A stretch of DNA of 64,000 nt from Prosapia bicincta. Its lineage: Eukaryota > Arthropoda > Insecta > Hemiptera > Cercopidae. The notes under the pieces were generated by a model, which was not told the DNA's origin, did not search any database, and was given only the letters and a program-made list of their open reading frames with translations. The stretch covers positions 162,886,886 through 162,950,885 of the forward strand of contig JBAIZL010000005.1 in assembly GCA_036971475.1 (NCBI GenBank), given 5' to 3'. The position numbers and the translations under genes are program-made. Positions 1 through 13,542 of this stretch are shown one piece after another (the first letter of the stretch is position 1; every line of letters begins with the position of its first letter).

Positions 1-961
1 CTTACACTTAGAGGGAAATGATGCCGAGACCCGTAGTAACAAGTATTTAAACCTCAAGTCCGTTATCGTAAGCCTAAGACGGGTACCTCCATTTTAAGAC
101 GACCCTTTCTAACCGCTCGGATACTCCGCTGATGAATTTGGTCCAGGTAGAGCAATCGGTTAGCTTTATTTAAAGGGCGGACTTTGGGAACTCGAACATG
201 GAGTTAAGCAGGAAAGGCTAGAACATGGCGAATACTGATTCTTTTCTACGTAATATCGATACCGCAAACGGTCCGGGTTAAGGGATACCGTAAGCACTAA
301 TATGGATTCCGAATGTCGTTGGTTCTAGAAATTGACTATTGCGATATTCAGGTTTGTACAGCTCGGCAGTAATAAAAATGAACCGGTAAATAAATCAAAA
401 CAGATGTTCGAGCTTTATTTAAGAAAGATGAGCTGGAAAATAGCAAAATTTAAATGTATATCGAAATACTTATTTTTAAAAAACTACCAACTAGAATTTA
501 TTCGAAAACAGATTTTTATTTCCATTTAGAAAACAGGACATTACCATCATACCCTATTTTAGACGGTGAGGAAATCTGAGGAACACTTGATTTTTTAGAG
601 TTAATACATATATATATATATATATATACTGTATATACAAAGTTAACGATTTGTTTATTAAATTTTGAAAGATCGTAGCACTGTCGCTATCTAACAAAAG
701 GGTAGTCATTTGTAAATCTTTCGACTAAAAACTGATACTGCACGCACCTAATATACCATAATTAATGATATACTTCGAAAGATTTCAGTGTAGGAAAAGC
801 AAGACATGACTCGATAACTGCAGGGAAGAGTAAAGTTCGACATCGTTAAATTCGACAATTTTACAGTGATTGTAAAAACAAGTATGCAACTGTGCATAAT
901 TTGATAGAGTTAGAGTTAAAGATCCTGTAGGACATTTATAAAAATATCTTATAATATATAT
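1..961. other. AT-rich stretch without a recognised gene
   Basis: No open frame resembles a known family and no splice-bounded exon of nompC is visible. A short (TA)n run lies at about 607-628. The stretch is probably part of a nompC intron, because the gene runs right to left and its next exon is not seen in the window. Confidence 0.5.
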
Positions 962-2149
962 ATATATATTATATAACGTACCTTCACTTATGATTGTCTA
1001 CAGGATATTTTGACTCTTAGGAAATTAAATTAATAACCCAGATACTAGCTTTTATAATAACAGATTTATTTTATCCTGAGATCAATATTGCATTTATAGG
1101 TAGTTCATATAATTCGTTTTACTAACTCTAATATTTGCCTAATATTTGCCAACACTCTTATTTGACTATTAATTTTAAACAATTCTAATTTTACTTTCCT
1201 TTAGCTGTCTAAGAGCGTGTATAAGCTACTGCACTTGGTTTGAAAAATTATATTTGAATGAATTATTAATTTTTTAAAGAATTTCTAAAGTTTAAAAAAT
1301 TCTTAATGTTTGTTACTTTAAAGAGTTGTCTTTAAATTTAAGATAAATTATTACTTATTACTTGCGTGGTTCCTTGTCTCACTTCACTTGACACAAATTC
1401 ACTTATTAATATTTCCCTTTCAATTTCACTTTTTTTTAATCACTCGAAACGCTTCTATGCCGTAACTGACTTTCATTCCCTTATTTATTCCGCTTGCTAT
1501 TTAGTTATCTCCCTTATTTAATATCTCCCTCGCTTAATATAACTTATTACTTAGTACTCTCCCTTGCTTTAATCTCACTTATTTCCCTTTAATCTCCCTC
1601 TTTTACTTCACTTTCTAATTAACAATCTCCCTTATTAATCTCACTTGATACTTTACATTGCGACGTTACCTTGTTTGAATTTAACGTTTCTTACTAAAAC
1701 TGAACATATTTCTCCCTCGAGTCCTGAATTTTGACTCCTCGAGTCCTACAACTTGACCCTTTCGATTACTGAAAATTGACTGATTTGTCCCTTGGATCCT
1801 ATACGTATGAGTTTCATCCCCTCTTCAAATTTGATTGTCCCCCTTATGGCGCTCAAACTGTGACTAGCCTATGAAAATTGACGCTTTCATCACTTTCTTT
1901 TGGCTTTTTGGAAATTTGTCGAACTTCCCAAGATGCAGGTGTTTTTCTGTACTTTATTTTCTGCATTCTTAGGGATTCTTAACCATAAATCTCCCTGGTC
2001 CCTCGATGTCTATGTAAAGCTTCTCTTCAGTGAACGAGGCACGTCTTGGTTTACTTACAATGAACCCCTTTCGAATTATTTTAATATTTATGACTTGTGC
2101 AGTAACTTATTTCGGCCGATAGGTGTGACAATAGACTAAGCGCTAGCTA
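962..2149. repeat. 1.2-kb dispersed repeat, copy A, left part
   Basis: This segment is colinear and highly similar to 35381-36504. Shared landmarks include the start TATAACGTACCTTCACTT, a run of CCCTTTAATCTCCC-like short motifs, GAACGAGGCACGTCTTGG and the end GACAATAGACTA..GCGCTAGCTA. Copy A is interrupted after the TA at 2148-2149 by the DD82E transposon and resumes at 4038. The repeat has no convincing coding capacity: the 79-codon open frame at 1900-2139 is not conserved in copy B. In copy B it is bounded by 14-bp inverted termini, so it may be a non-autonomous DNA transposon. The family is unknown. Confidence 0.8.
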
Positions 2150-2152
2150 AAA

Positions 2153-2176
2153 GTCGGTTCAGAATGTGTTTGCGCC
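2153..2176 (+). repeat. Left terminal inverted repeat of DD82E element
   Basis: GTCGGTTCAG.ATGTGTTTGCGCC matches the reverse complement of the right end with two mismatches. The outermost three bases next to the TA (2150-2152) do not match the other end. Confidence 0.9.
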
Positions 2177-2370
2177 TGATGTAAACACAATCACGAGGCG
2201 AACACGTGCAAGGGACGGTAAGCTATGAGTCCGGTTCACAACCATGCATCGGCAATTGGGCTACGTCTTACACTGGTACACTTAATCATTCGAAAAAGAG
2301 AATTATAGACTAATGAAAGTAATAAGACTATTCAATAATTTATGCTACAAGTTTTTAACTTACCATGTTA

Positions 2371-3750
2371 TTATTTCATGTTTAAGGGGTCTGCAAAATC
2401 CGATTCCGATGACGACGATGACGACGAGGAACTGTCGTCAACAGCTATGACGAATGGCTCGATGTCTTCAATTATATTGTCTAATTTCCACATATTCGAC
2501 TCTTCAACGTCCACCACATGTTTCACATATTTTTCCCACTTATCAGGTGTAACACGCGAGACACCTTCGGTTAACAGTCTGTGCACCTCTTTAATGTTAA
2601 AAGACACATTGTTAGACGCAACATAACCTTTAACCTCAGCCCATACCATTTCTATTGGGTTTAATTCGCAGTGATAAGGAGGGGTTCTCAAAACTATTCT
2701 ATTTGTTTCTTTAGCAATTTCATCGATAACGTATTTTTTGTAATTTGGCCTATGATAGGAAACGAGTTTTAGTAATTCGACCTTCAACATGGATTCATCT
2801 GAAAAAATCCCTTTGTCAGTCAACCAATTTCGAATTTGTTGCTTATTCCAACGGGTCGTAGGTAAGCGTTCTACTTGTACAGAATGATACGGAGCGTTGT
2901 CCATTACGATAACGCAGTTGTTGTCCAATTTCTGTATTATCGCGGAAAACCATTCTTTAAAATTTTCACCATTCATTTCTGAATGGTAGTCAGTATCTGA
3001 TTTTGATTCGAAAATCAACAGTCCATCTTCTACAAAACCTTTTTGTGACCCAATATGAGTGACAATAAGTCTCTTACCCTTTCCAGTTGGACATTTTAAA
3101 CCCGCCGACAGACCCCTCAGAAAAGCATCTTTACTGGAACAGACTGACTTATCTGTCCAAACCTTTGATTTCGTATGGCCTGCATTGACCCACGTTTCGT
3201 CCAAATAATAAATCGTACGACCTTCCTCGCGATAGGCTTTTATTTTTCTTAAGTAATCTCTTCTCCATAGAATAATATCTTCTTTGTCCAACAGTATACT
3301 TTTACGGTTACGTTTCTCATACCTGAAATTTAGCTTTTTTAATATGTGAAACAAAGTGGTTCGTCTTAGGTTAGGTAAGCCTAACTGTTCGTCGGTATTA
3401 ACTAAGTGTAGTACTTTATTTAAAGTCGGAAGTTCGTTTTTAAAAAATAACTCGTGTACTTTCTTTCTTATAGCAGTTTTTAAAAAGTCATCCATATTAT
3501 TAAAAATAGTTTTGGTTTTTGGTTTCCTTTTGGCAGGAGACTTCAGCGTACCCGTTTCTTTTTTTTCTTTAACGATTGAAAAAACACTTCGAGCAGAAAT
3601 TCCTGCAGATATCGCTACTTTCTGCAAGATGTCTTTGATACGGCATTCTGGATTTTCATCCTTTAAATTTTTATAAAGGCGTAAAATAACTTGTTTTTGC
3701 CCGGAGTGTATTACTTGTCCTCGTTTATTTTTTTTGACAGGGGATGACAT
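2371..3750 (-). CDS. DDE transposase, Tc1/mariner superfamily (DD82E)
   Basis: This 459-codon uninterrupted frame encodes the transposase that would cut and paste the surrounding element at its inverted termini. Residues about 10-65 form a helix-turn-helix DNA-binding region. Residues about 180-375 form the RNase-H-like DDE domain: D184 in YYLDETWVNAG, D284 in VIVMDNAPYHS and E367 in PPYHCELNPIEMVW. Eighty-two residues separate D284 and E367, far more than the 34 of Tc1 or mariner. The extra length lies between NAPYH and the terminal PPYHCELNP block (about residues 295-355). The C-terminus is an acidic, nine-serine tail. The ATG at 3750 is chosen because a basic N-terminus and the HTH follow at once. 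There are no stops or frameshifts and all three catalytic residues are present, so the copy could be functional. No introns are visible. Confidence 0.93.
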   Translation of the reverse strand: MSSPVKKNKRGQVIHSGQKQVILRLYKNLKDENPECRIKDILQKVAISAGISARSVFSIVKEKKETGTLKSPAKRKPKTKTIFNNMDDFLKTAIRKKVHELFFKNELPTLNKVLHLVNTDEQLGLPNLRRTTLFHILKKLNFRYEKRNRKSILLDKEDIILWRRDYLRKIKAYREEGRTIYYLDETWVNAGHTKSKVWTDKSVCSSKDAFLRGLSAGLKCPTGKGKRLIVTHIGSQKGFVEDGLLIFESKSDTDYHSEMNGENFKEWFSAIIQKLDNNCVIVMDNAPYHSVQVERLPTTRWNKQQIRNWLTDKGIFSDESMLKVELLKLVSYHRPNYKKYVIDEIAKETNRIVLRTPPYHCELNPIEMVWAEVKGYVASNNVSFNIKEVHRLLTEGVSRVTPDKWEKYVKHVVDVEESNMWKLDNIIEDIEPFVIAVDDSSSSSSSSSESDFADPLNMK

Positions 3751-4011
3751 TGCTTAAAAGTTAATCCTTAAAAACTTAACAACACCACAAACTCACAAAC
3801 ACAAATATAACAAACAACGATCTTAAATTATTCCACTGTCACTCACAACTAAAAAATGTTAGGCACAATAAACAGACGAACAAATGTAACCATGGACGTT
3901 TCCAGACTAACTGTTAATCGGGCGGCAGGATATTTCAGTTTTGTCACGAGGTCACTCAGCCAATAGGGTTGCCGAAATCGTTATGTTCACGTGAACAGTT
4001 CACCACTCCCT

Positions 4012-4035
4012 GGCGCAAACACATCCTGAACAGAC
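4012..4035 (-). repeat. Right terminal inverted repeat of DD82E element
   Basis: GGCGCAAACACATCCTGAAC and the next bases are the reverse complement of the left terminus. The flanking TA target duplication is at 4038-4039. Confidence 0.9.
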
Positions 4036-4037
4036 AG

Positions 4038-4097
4038 TAGGTATATCCCACAAGTTCAAATATTTTACTAACAGTTTTCTTAGCCTAATGAATGTTG

Positions 4098-4106
<9 letters not shown>
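4038..4106. repeat. 1.2-kb dispersed repeat, copy A, right end
   Basis: TAGGTATATCCCACAAGTTC and the following bases match 36503-36573 of copy B almost base for base, ending in GTTATAATATATA. This confirms where the transposon entered. Confidence 0.85.

Positions 4107-4173
<67 letters not shown>
4102..4173. repeat. (AT)n microsatellite
   Basis: About 35 AT dinucleotides directly abut the right end of repeat copy A. Confidence 0.95.
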
Positions 4174-4177
<4 letters not shown>

Positions 4178-5327
4178 TAACGCTTTTAGCCTACGCTTTG
4201 CAGCGCCAAATCTTCAACGGTTTTGCTACGCGCTGCGCGCTATAGCTCTAACCTTCTTGGTTAACTTTTAATGAAAAAATTTTATTTATTCAATGATTAT
4301 TTTATTTAATAGAACTTGGTTTTGCGCGCCACTTATGTCCGATAAGAATGAAATTAGTATTTACATTATTGATCTCTGTGTTACACTGATATAACACATA
4401 ATTTACAGGTTAAGCTAAGTTAATTAAGTTTTATCAAAATTAAAATATTATTTAAATGAGAATCTCTTAGTTTAATTTAAATTTTAAGGTGCAAGACACT
4501 CTTAACTTTTTCTTTTTCTTACTTTTCTTAATTTTTATAAATTTTTTGATCTCAGGTTCGCTGTATAAGTTTCGGGTTGCAATTGGAGAAACTTATGTTT
4601 AATATTATTTTATAGTTCTGATTTAATGAATATGGCGTTTATGGAATAATAATTAAAAATTATGGGATTGGCAGATAAACAAAAAAAGTTTATTGTTCAT
4701 AGATTTATTGAGAAGGTTATTCTTAAGATTTGAGGTTCACCTAATCGTAGCTCGTGGTCCTGAAGTTCCGTCCGTTGCATAATAATCGCATTCAACTTTC
4801 GACTATTTATTTAATACTCACTCTTTTCGACGATTTAATTAATATTTACTGCTTTCGAAAAATGTTTCTTGATATTCACTGCTTTCGACGATTTAATTAA
4901 TATTCACTTCTTTCGAAGATTTACTTAATACTCTTTACTTATTATAATTGCACGAACTGGAGGTAACTTGACCGACGTCTACTCCCATCGAACGTTCCTG
5001 GATGACCTACCTTTTCGAGTTTTCTCCCAACTAACTTTCTGAACCTCTTATCCCTTATATCCTAGTTTGGACCAATCACATATCTTAATTTTATCTTTTT
5101 AACGTATGTTTTGAAATTTAACGTCTTTTTGAAACTGACTTTCACTTAACGGTACCAAGTTTTTTTCTAGATTTTTTGAGCGCCCTTGCGTCTTGAAACT
5201 AACAAACGTTTTTGGAAATTTACGATACTATAAAGGAATAATACTGTCAGTTTGGCCTTGTACATTTTAACCTTATTCTTACAAACTTAATTTATAGTTC
5301 TCTTTATAGTCCCTGTTAACATATCGT

Positions 5328-5329
<2 letters not shown>
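4174..5329. other. Unassigned AT-rich segment between two (AT)n tracts
   Basis: No gene is recognised. A short direct repeat of CTTTCGACGATTTAATTAAT type occurs about four times at 4793-4925. The segment is about as long as the 1.2-kb repeat, begins ...TATATTAACG and ends CGTTATTATATA. It may be a diverged member of the same family, but the internal similarity I can see is weak. Confidence 0.3.

Positions 5330-5330
<1 letters not shown>

Positions 5331-5401
<71 letters not shown>
5331..5401. repeat. (TA)n(TG)n compound microsatellite
   Basis: About 24 TA units run directly into about 11 TG units. Confidence 0.95.
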
Positions 5402-6286
5402 ACAAATACGTATACATATTAAGTAAATTTATACAAAACGTAAAAAGACGAAAGGTTTTTTTACGCACTAGAAAATCTTCGTCAGTGAGAATCAAATATT
5501 ACGTTCGACAAATAGATAATTGATTTAATATAAAAGCTTAATATATCGATATCGGCTAAGATAAACCTCTGAATTATTTAAAACTTTATTACTTTATTTA
5601 GACATTTTGTTACAAATTCATAATATTGTTGATTCGATAACATATATCAAGATTACATAGATTACTATATTTGAAAGAAAGTGTTATATTAATGGAACAA
5701 TGCTCACTAATGTATACTGCATATCGTTTTCGTGAATAAATGGGCGTGGGGGATTTGACGCACGTAGACATTTGTTTGAACAAAAATTGTGACGGATGAT
5801 AGGAAATTAATACAAATTTGGCGGTTTCGTGTTTTCATAGGGTCCGCCCAGTGAAGGTAATTTGCGCTGGACTTTGTATAACGGGCAATGTAGGTTAATC
5901 CACACTCAATGAGCCAAATACGTTCTGGTAAAACATAATGGTCACTAGCAACTTAATTCAAGTGGGTCGCGTTCTTTTAGTAACGAAAGTCATATATTAT
6001 TAGACTAAAGAAACACTAATTTGATGACATTTTACTGTCAGTAATTTAGTGACATTTTATTATCACTAATATATTTAAAATATATAAAATATATTTCAAT
6101 ATTAAAATATTGAAAGCATGTTATGTGGTATCCCTTGGTTTTGCGAACCTGTACATACATATATAGACCAGTTAAAACATTAAAATACGAAATGAATAAA
6201 TTCAAAATCAGATTCACCAATATAGAGAATAATAATACACTTCTTGTAGTAAAAACCTCTCGACAACTATGGCTCGACGAAGTATG
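5402..6286. other. Stretch without a recognised gene
   Basis: AT-rich sequence with one slightly GC-richer patch (5740-5930). No family resemblance or splice-bounded exon was found. Confidence 0.4.
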
Positions 6287-7870
6287 AAGCAGCAGTTACC
6301 GCTTACGAAGTCTATTAACGCAAGACATATAAAAAAGTCTGAAACAAGAGTTATCGAATATGACGTATATAATCATTAGCATATGACAATGAATCCCGAT
6401 GATGACGTATGACAACGAACGAAGCAGCAGTTACCGAAGTCTATTAACGCAAGACATATAAAAAAGTCTGAAACAAGAGTTATCGATTATGACGTATATA
6501 ATCGTTAGCATATGACAATGGATCCCGATGATGACGTATGACAACGAACGAAGCAGCAGTTACCGAAGTCTATTAACGCAAGACATATAAAAAAGTCTGA
6601 AACAAGAGTTATCGAATATGACGTATATAATCGTTAGCATATGACAATGAATCCCGATGATGACGTATGACAACGAACGAAGCAGCAGTTACCGAAGTCT
6701 ATTAACGCAAGATATATAAAAAAGTCTGAAACAAGAGTTATCGAATATGACGTATATAATCATTAGCATATTACAATGAATCCCGATGATGACGTATGAC
6801 AACGAACGAAGCAGCAGTTACCGAAGTCTATTAACGCAAGACATATAAAAAAGTCTGAAACAATAGTTATCGATTATGACGTATATAATCGTTAGCATAT
6901 GACAATGGATCCCGATGATGACGTATGACAACGAACGAAGCAGCAGTTACCGAAGTCTATTAACGCAAGATGTATAAAAAAGTCTGAAACAAGAGTTATC
7001 GATTATGACGTATATAATCGTTAGCATATGACAATGAATCCCGATGATGACGTATGACAACGGACGAAGCAACAGTTACCACATACGAAGTCAATTAACG
7101 CAAGACATATAACAAAGTCTGAAACAAGAGTTACCGATTATGACGTATATAATCGTTGGCATATGACAATGAATCCCGATGATGACGTATGACAACGGAC
7201 GAAGCAGCAGTTACTGATGACTATTAACGCAAGACGTATAACAAAGTCTAAAACAAGAGTTGTCGAATATGACGTATATAATCGTTAGCATATGACAATG
7301 AATAACGATGATGACGTATGACAACGGACGAAGCAGCAGTTACCAAAGTCTATTAACGCAAGACATATAACAAAGTCTGAAACAAGAGTTGTGGAATATG
7401 ACGTGTATAATCGTTGGCATATGACAATGAATCCCGATGATAACGTATGGCAACGAACGAAGCAGCAGTTACCGCGTACGAATTCTATTAACGCAAGACA
7501 TATAACAAATTTCTGAAACAATAGTTGTCGAATATAACGTATGTAATCGTTAGCAAATGACAATGAATCCCGATGATGACGTATGACAACGGACGAAGCA
7601 GCAGTTACCGTCTACGAAGTCTATTAACGCAAGACATATAACACAGTCTGAAACAATAGTTGTCGAATATGACGTGTATAATCGTTGGCATATGACAAAT
7701 AATACCAATGATGACGTATGACAACGGAAGAAGGAGCAGTTACCGCGTACATTTTCTATTAACGCTTGTCATTCAACAAAGTCTGAAACTAGAGTTGTGG
7801 AATATGACCTATGTAATCGTTGGCATATGACAACAAATCTCGTTGATGACGTAGGCGACGTATGAAGCAG
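6287..7870. repeat. 129-bp tandem satellite, about 12 copies
   Basis: The landmark GAAGCAGCAGTTACC starts at 6287, 6421, 6550, 6679, 6808 and 6937. After a first 134-bp unit the spacing is therefore exactly 129 bp. Later copies (from about 7060) diverge by point changes and small insertions, and the array fades out at about 7870. Each standard unit carries the CRE-like octamer TGACGTAT twice. The period is a multiple of three (43 codons). On the minus strand one frame is open except for a recurrent TAA per unit, which is why a 92-codon frame appears at 7285-7563 where that stop is mutated. I do not consider it coding. Confidence 0.93.
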
Positions 7871-8500
7871 CAAAAGGGTTATAAACCTTTTTTAATTTTC
7901 TTCCTTGGAGCTCCTTTTTTTAATTGGTTAATTTTTAACAAGCTAGATGTAAATTACAATTGTTTACAGGGATATTTAAATAATAAAGTTTAAGGATGTT
8001 TTCCTATAATTAGGATTGATTGTAGACTGGCAGTCGATAATAACCATGCGTGTCAAAGACTTTAATATGTGAACTTCTTTTGACGACAGCCTCATGTTTC
8101 ATGAAGCTTTCGAAGAGAGGCTAATAGAAATAGCTATGGGTTATGCATTACAGAATCACTGTAATAGAAGGTATGTTTTTAAAGAACTTACCAAAAGATC
8201 TCGTAAACTCAATATTTCTTTATAGAATTGTGGTTCGGAAAAACAAATACTTGAAAATTAATTTTAAGATATTGTTATTTCTTCTAAGTCTTAACCTGTT
8301 TTCTAAATCAATAGAGGTTAACAAAGACAAATTTTAATTTAGGTACCCTAGAGCACTATTTATGATATTGTGTGGTAACCAAGTCAACAGTTTAAGGTTG
8401 TACGTAAAATAGATATTTCGACGATGACCAGGTGGAAGAAAAAAATTCATATACATCTTTGAGAAATACATTTCTAGGTATTGGAAAAGTGGTTCTGTGC
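7871..8500. other. Stretch without a recognised gene
   Basis: AT-rich, with only short incidental frames. Nothing is identifiable. Confidence 0.4.
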
Positions 8501-8557
8501 CATGGCGGGCTAGACTTCGAACATGAAGATTCTCAATTCGAATCCTGCTGGTCCCCA
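8501..8557 (+). pseudogene. tRNA-like fragment (tRNA relic or SINE head)
   Basis: An A-box-like ATGGCGGGCTAGA (8501-8513) is followed about 24 bp later by a B-box-like ATTCGAATCC, ending ..GCTGGTCCCC. A CTTC/GAAG stem lies between them. The acceptor and T stems do not pair well, so this is at best a degraded tRNA or tRNA-derived SINE promoter. It could be chance. Confidence 0.25.
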
Positions 8558-11053
<2,496 letters not shown>

Positions 11054-11057
11054 ACTA

Positions 11058-11111
11058 GCAATGCTAGTTGTAAACAGTTTACATATATAAACAGTTTACA
11101 ACTAGTATTGC
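11058..11111. repeat. Palindrome between CA tracts
   Basis: The 18-bp arms GCAATGCTAGTTGTAAAC (11058-11075) and GTTTACAACTAGTATTGC (11094-11111) are inverted repeats with one mismatch, around an 18-bp spacer. CA microsatellites lie on both sides. Confidence 0.85.
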
Positions 11112-11125
11112 GCGCGTGTATAGAT

Positions 11126-11196
<71 letters not shown>
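11126..11196. repeat. (CA)n(TA)n compound microsatellite
   Basis: About 9 CA units followed by about 27 TA units. Confidence 0.95.
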
Positions 11197-11200
<4 letters not shown>

Positions 11201-11256
11201 TTATCAAGACTACATACGTTAATTCTTCAACTCTTCAGCTCTTTAACTATTGTTGG

Positions 11257-11360
11257 GTTCTCCGCGTCAATGTTAAATGAGATTCTAGCGAAACGTCGGA
11301 ACTGCGATTTTATACACTGCAGAATGAACGGATGTACTCCGGATATACTAACTAGTAGTA
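11257..11360 (+). repeat. Half-copy of a foldback repeat with GAAACGTCGG motif
   Basis: TCAATG.TAAATGAGATTCTAG, CGAAACGTCGGAACTGCGAT, TTTATACACTGC and GATGTACTCCGGATA match both arms of the foldback at 35118-35332 (one arm inverted). CGAAACG-type motifs next to (TA)n are common at ends of Penelope-like elements; assignment to that class is my inference. Confidence 0.55.
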
Positions 11361-11386
11361 AACTTTGTTCTTTAATGCTAAGACAG

Positions 11387-11540
<154 letters not shown>

Positions 11541-13440
11541 CAAACGTTACTAATAATGTTTTAAAGCTAGAGTAATAAATGCGTTTTCTAATTATATGCA
11601 TTTCAGATACTATTTGTAAAAGAAATTTACATTTTTGCGACTTGTTTATTACAAATATTTACCTCCATGTACTGGTTACAAAATAATTGTCATGTAGATA
11701 GTGTAAATTTATTTCTGTCTTTGAAGTTTACAAATCAACTACAACATAAGTAGAGCCTATAGTGCAGTATTAGACAGGCTGTCAATGATGCAATTGTTTT
11801 AGGAAATCTGGATTTGGGTTGAGAGAATTCGTAATTTTGTTCGTTCACCTTATTTCCGATCATGTGTTTAGGGTGTTTATTGAACTATGAATTACAGCTA
11901 GAATCCAATTCACGTGCAGTTTTTGTGTAAAACGTAATACTGTACTAATATTTTTAAACAAAATTAATAGAAAGATATCAGTATCTTTGCAGTGATACTT
12001 TAGCATATATTTCGCCTTCCTCAACCACGTTGTAAGATTGCGACTTATTTAACCGTGATAACATAACATTTTTTCTCTTGCAACAATTAACTTGGTTTAT
12101 GATTCTGATATTAAACAGTTCTTAGTCACGGTTAGCGAATACTTATTTCGGCCCTAGTTAACTTGACCAAAGTAATCCAAGAATCTGTTCCAAGATGTAA
12201 ATTATTGACGTAAGAAATTCTTCGTTGGGCGGGAAGGGGTGATTAACGGCTGTTCTACCCCCTCCAGTCTCGAGATAATCCCAAGTCACGCACTTCAGCA
12301 ACAAAATGGAACCAATTAAAAAAAAAATGTATAACCCTCCAATTATAGCGGTCTCGTTTCTAAAATTAAGCCCGATAGAGTTCCGCGTTAGATAACGTAA
12401 TCTGGGTCAAAAATCCGGTGCATTCCCATACTAGGATCCTCATCGTATGCTTTGCGTAAACTAAACTACATGCAGAATTTTCATTACAATTTCACGTTGG
12501 GAAATTTTTTAGAATATATTAATTAATTCTGAAATACTTAATACTAATTGGGTTCATGCATTTTCGTCTAGTCCCTAATATTCTTTACTAAATAGTGATA
12601 GTAATAGGGGGTTAATAAATCTTAGATTTTACAGTAAAATCTTAAGATTTAACAATAAATGGGCCTTTATAGTAATATATAGAGTTCGGTTTATTACCGT
12701 TATTTGTACAGTTTAGTTACAGAAAAATCGAAGCCTCTAAGCGGCATTAATTAAAAGTGTATTTATTACAGTTTACGTAGGTTATAGTACATCATTAGTT
12801 TTCCATACAAAATTATTTACATCTGAAATAAAATTTTAAATTACTGGTTTGTTTGCAGTATATTGGTGTTATTAATATTTATTAACATAATTGTCTGTAT
12901 TTTAATATTTAGTACATTTTTAAATTGATTTATATATTTTCCGGCAAATGAAAAAAATCTAATTTTGTAAAGTTGTCGCCTAAATTTTTAATTAAAACAT
13001 GTCTAAAAAAAGTAAAAATTTATGTGTAAATGACTGCAGCTCTAAATATTTAAGTCTTATTATTTGAGTAAGGTCACATAAATATTAATGTGTACGGGTC
13101 AATGGTACGCCTACAGAAGCAAGGTTATGCAAAGTGTATAGTCTTTGTTCGTGGGGTTAGTATTGTCTGGGAAGTAGGCTGCGACACACATTTTCAAGTT
13201 TCCCTTTTATTACACGTCCCCCATTTATGCTTATTTAAAATATCAATAATATTAATAATAAATTGAAAAATATCGTATTTGTAGCTGTATACATATTTAT
13301 AAACTTTGATAATTAACGGCTGTAGAAACATAATGAAAACTGTTTAAAAATCATAAACACAAAATTACTTTTTCTTGTGTAATTTTTTAAAATGTCTCAA
13401 TAATTATTAAATGGAAAAAAACATCTCAAGCAGGACTCAC
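11541..13440. other. nompC: Presumed nompC intron sequence
   Basis: AT-rich with no recognised gene. It begins with the donor GTGAGT (minus strand, 13440-13435) of the ankyrin exon. GC-richer patches (12220-12460, 13070-13200) have no ankyrin-like frame. Confidence 0.5.
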
Positions 13441-13542
13441 ATTATTTCTGGCAGTGACGTCACATCCCAGGTCTATCATCCTGTCCAGGAAGGAAGTTCT
13501 ATTTTCCTTGACAGCATACATCAGAGGTGTCATTCCGTTTGC
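13441..13542 (-). CDS. nompC: NompC (TRPN) channel, ankyrin-repeat exon
   Basis: This 102-bp exon (34 codons, phase 0 at both ends) encodes one ankyrin repeat: GMTPLMYAVKENRTSFLDRM followed by IDLGCDVTARNN. The consensus G.TPL..A and the D..ARN finger are visible. It is preceded on the minus strand by GTATTTTTCAG and followed by GTGAGT. The wording matches the first ankyrin repeats of insect NompC, the TRPN mechanosensitive channel whose long N-terminal ankyrin spring tethers it to microtubules in sensory cilia. It joins in frame to the exon at 28440-28654, giving the NompC-typical run PLAGIMDT-ANGMTPLMYAV. One position reads T where I remember G in fly NompC (DVGARNN). The following exon (NVLHIAAMYSRED-type) is not in the window. 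A generic ankyrin protein is unlikely because the upstream exon also matches. Confidence 0.9.

Larger units (their letters stand above)
2150..4037 (-). mobile_element. Tc1/mariner-superfamily transposon, DD82E (Sailor-like)
   Basis: This is a complete 1,888-bp element. It has imperfect terminal inverted repeats (22 of 24 positions match: 2153-2176 against the reverse complement of 4012-4035), an uninterrupted transposase gene, and flanking TA dinucleotides (2148-2149 and 4038-4039) as the target duplication. The boundaries are independently confirmed by copy B of the host repeat. There GCGCTAGCTAGGGATATCCC (36495-36514) runs straight through the site, whereas in copy A the same sequence is split at TA by the element. 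TA duplication is established for the IS630-Tc1-mariner superfamily. A spacing of 82 residues between the second D and the E fits the group reported as Sailor; that name is from memory. The element has the same orientation as nompC. Confidence 0.9.

Noticed and set aside
1900..2139. A 79-codon plus frame in repeat copy A
   Set aside because: The paralogous copy B has indels that break it, so it is not under coding constraint.
7285..7563. A 92-codon minus frame in the 129-bp satellite
   Set aside because: Open only because two units lost the TAA present in the others.
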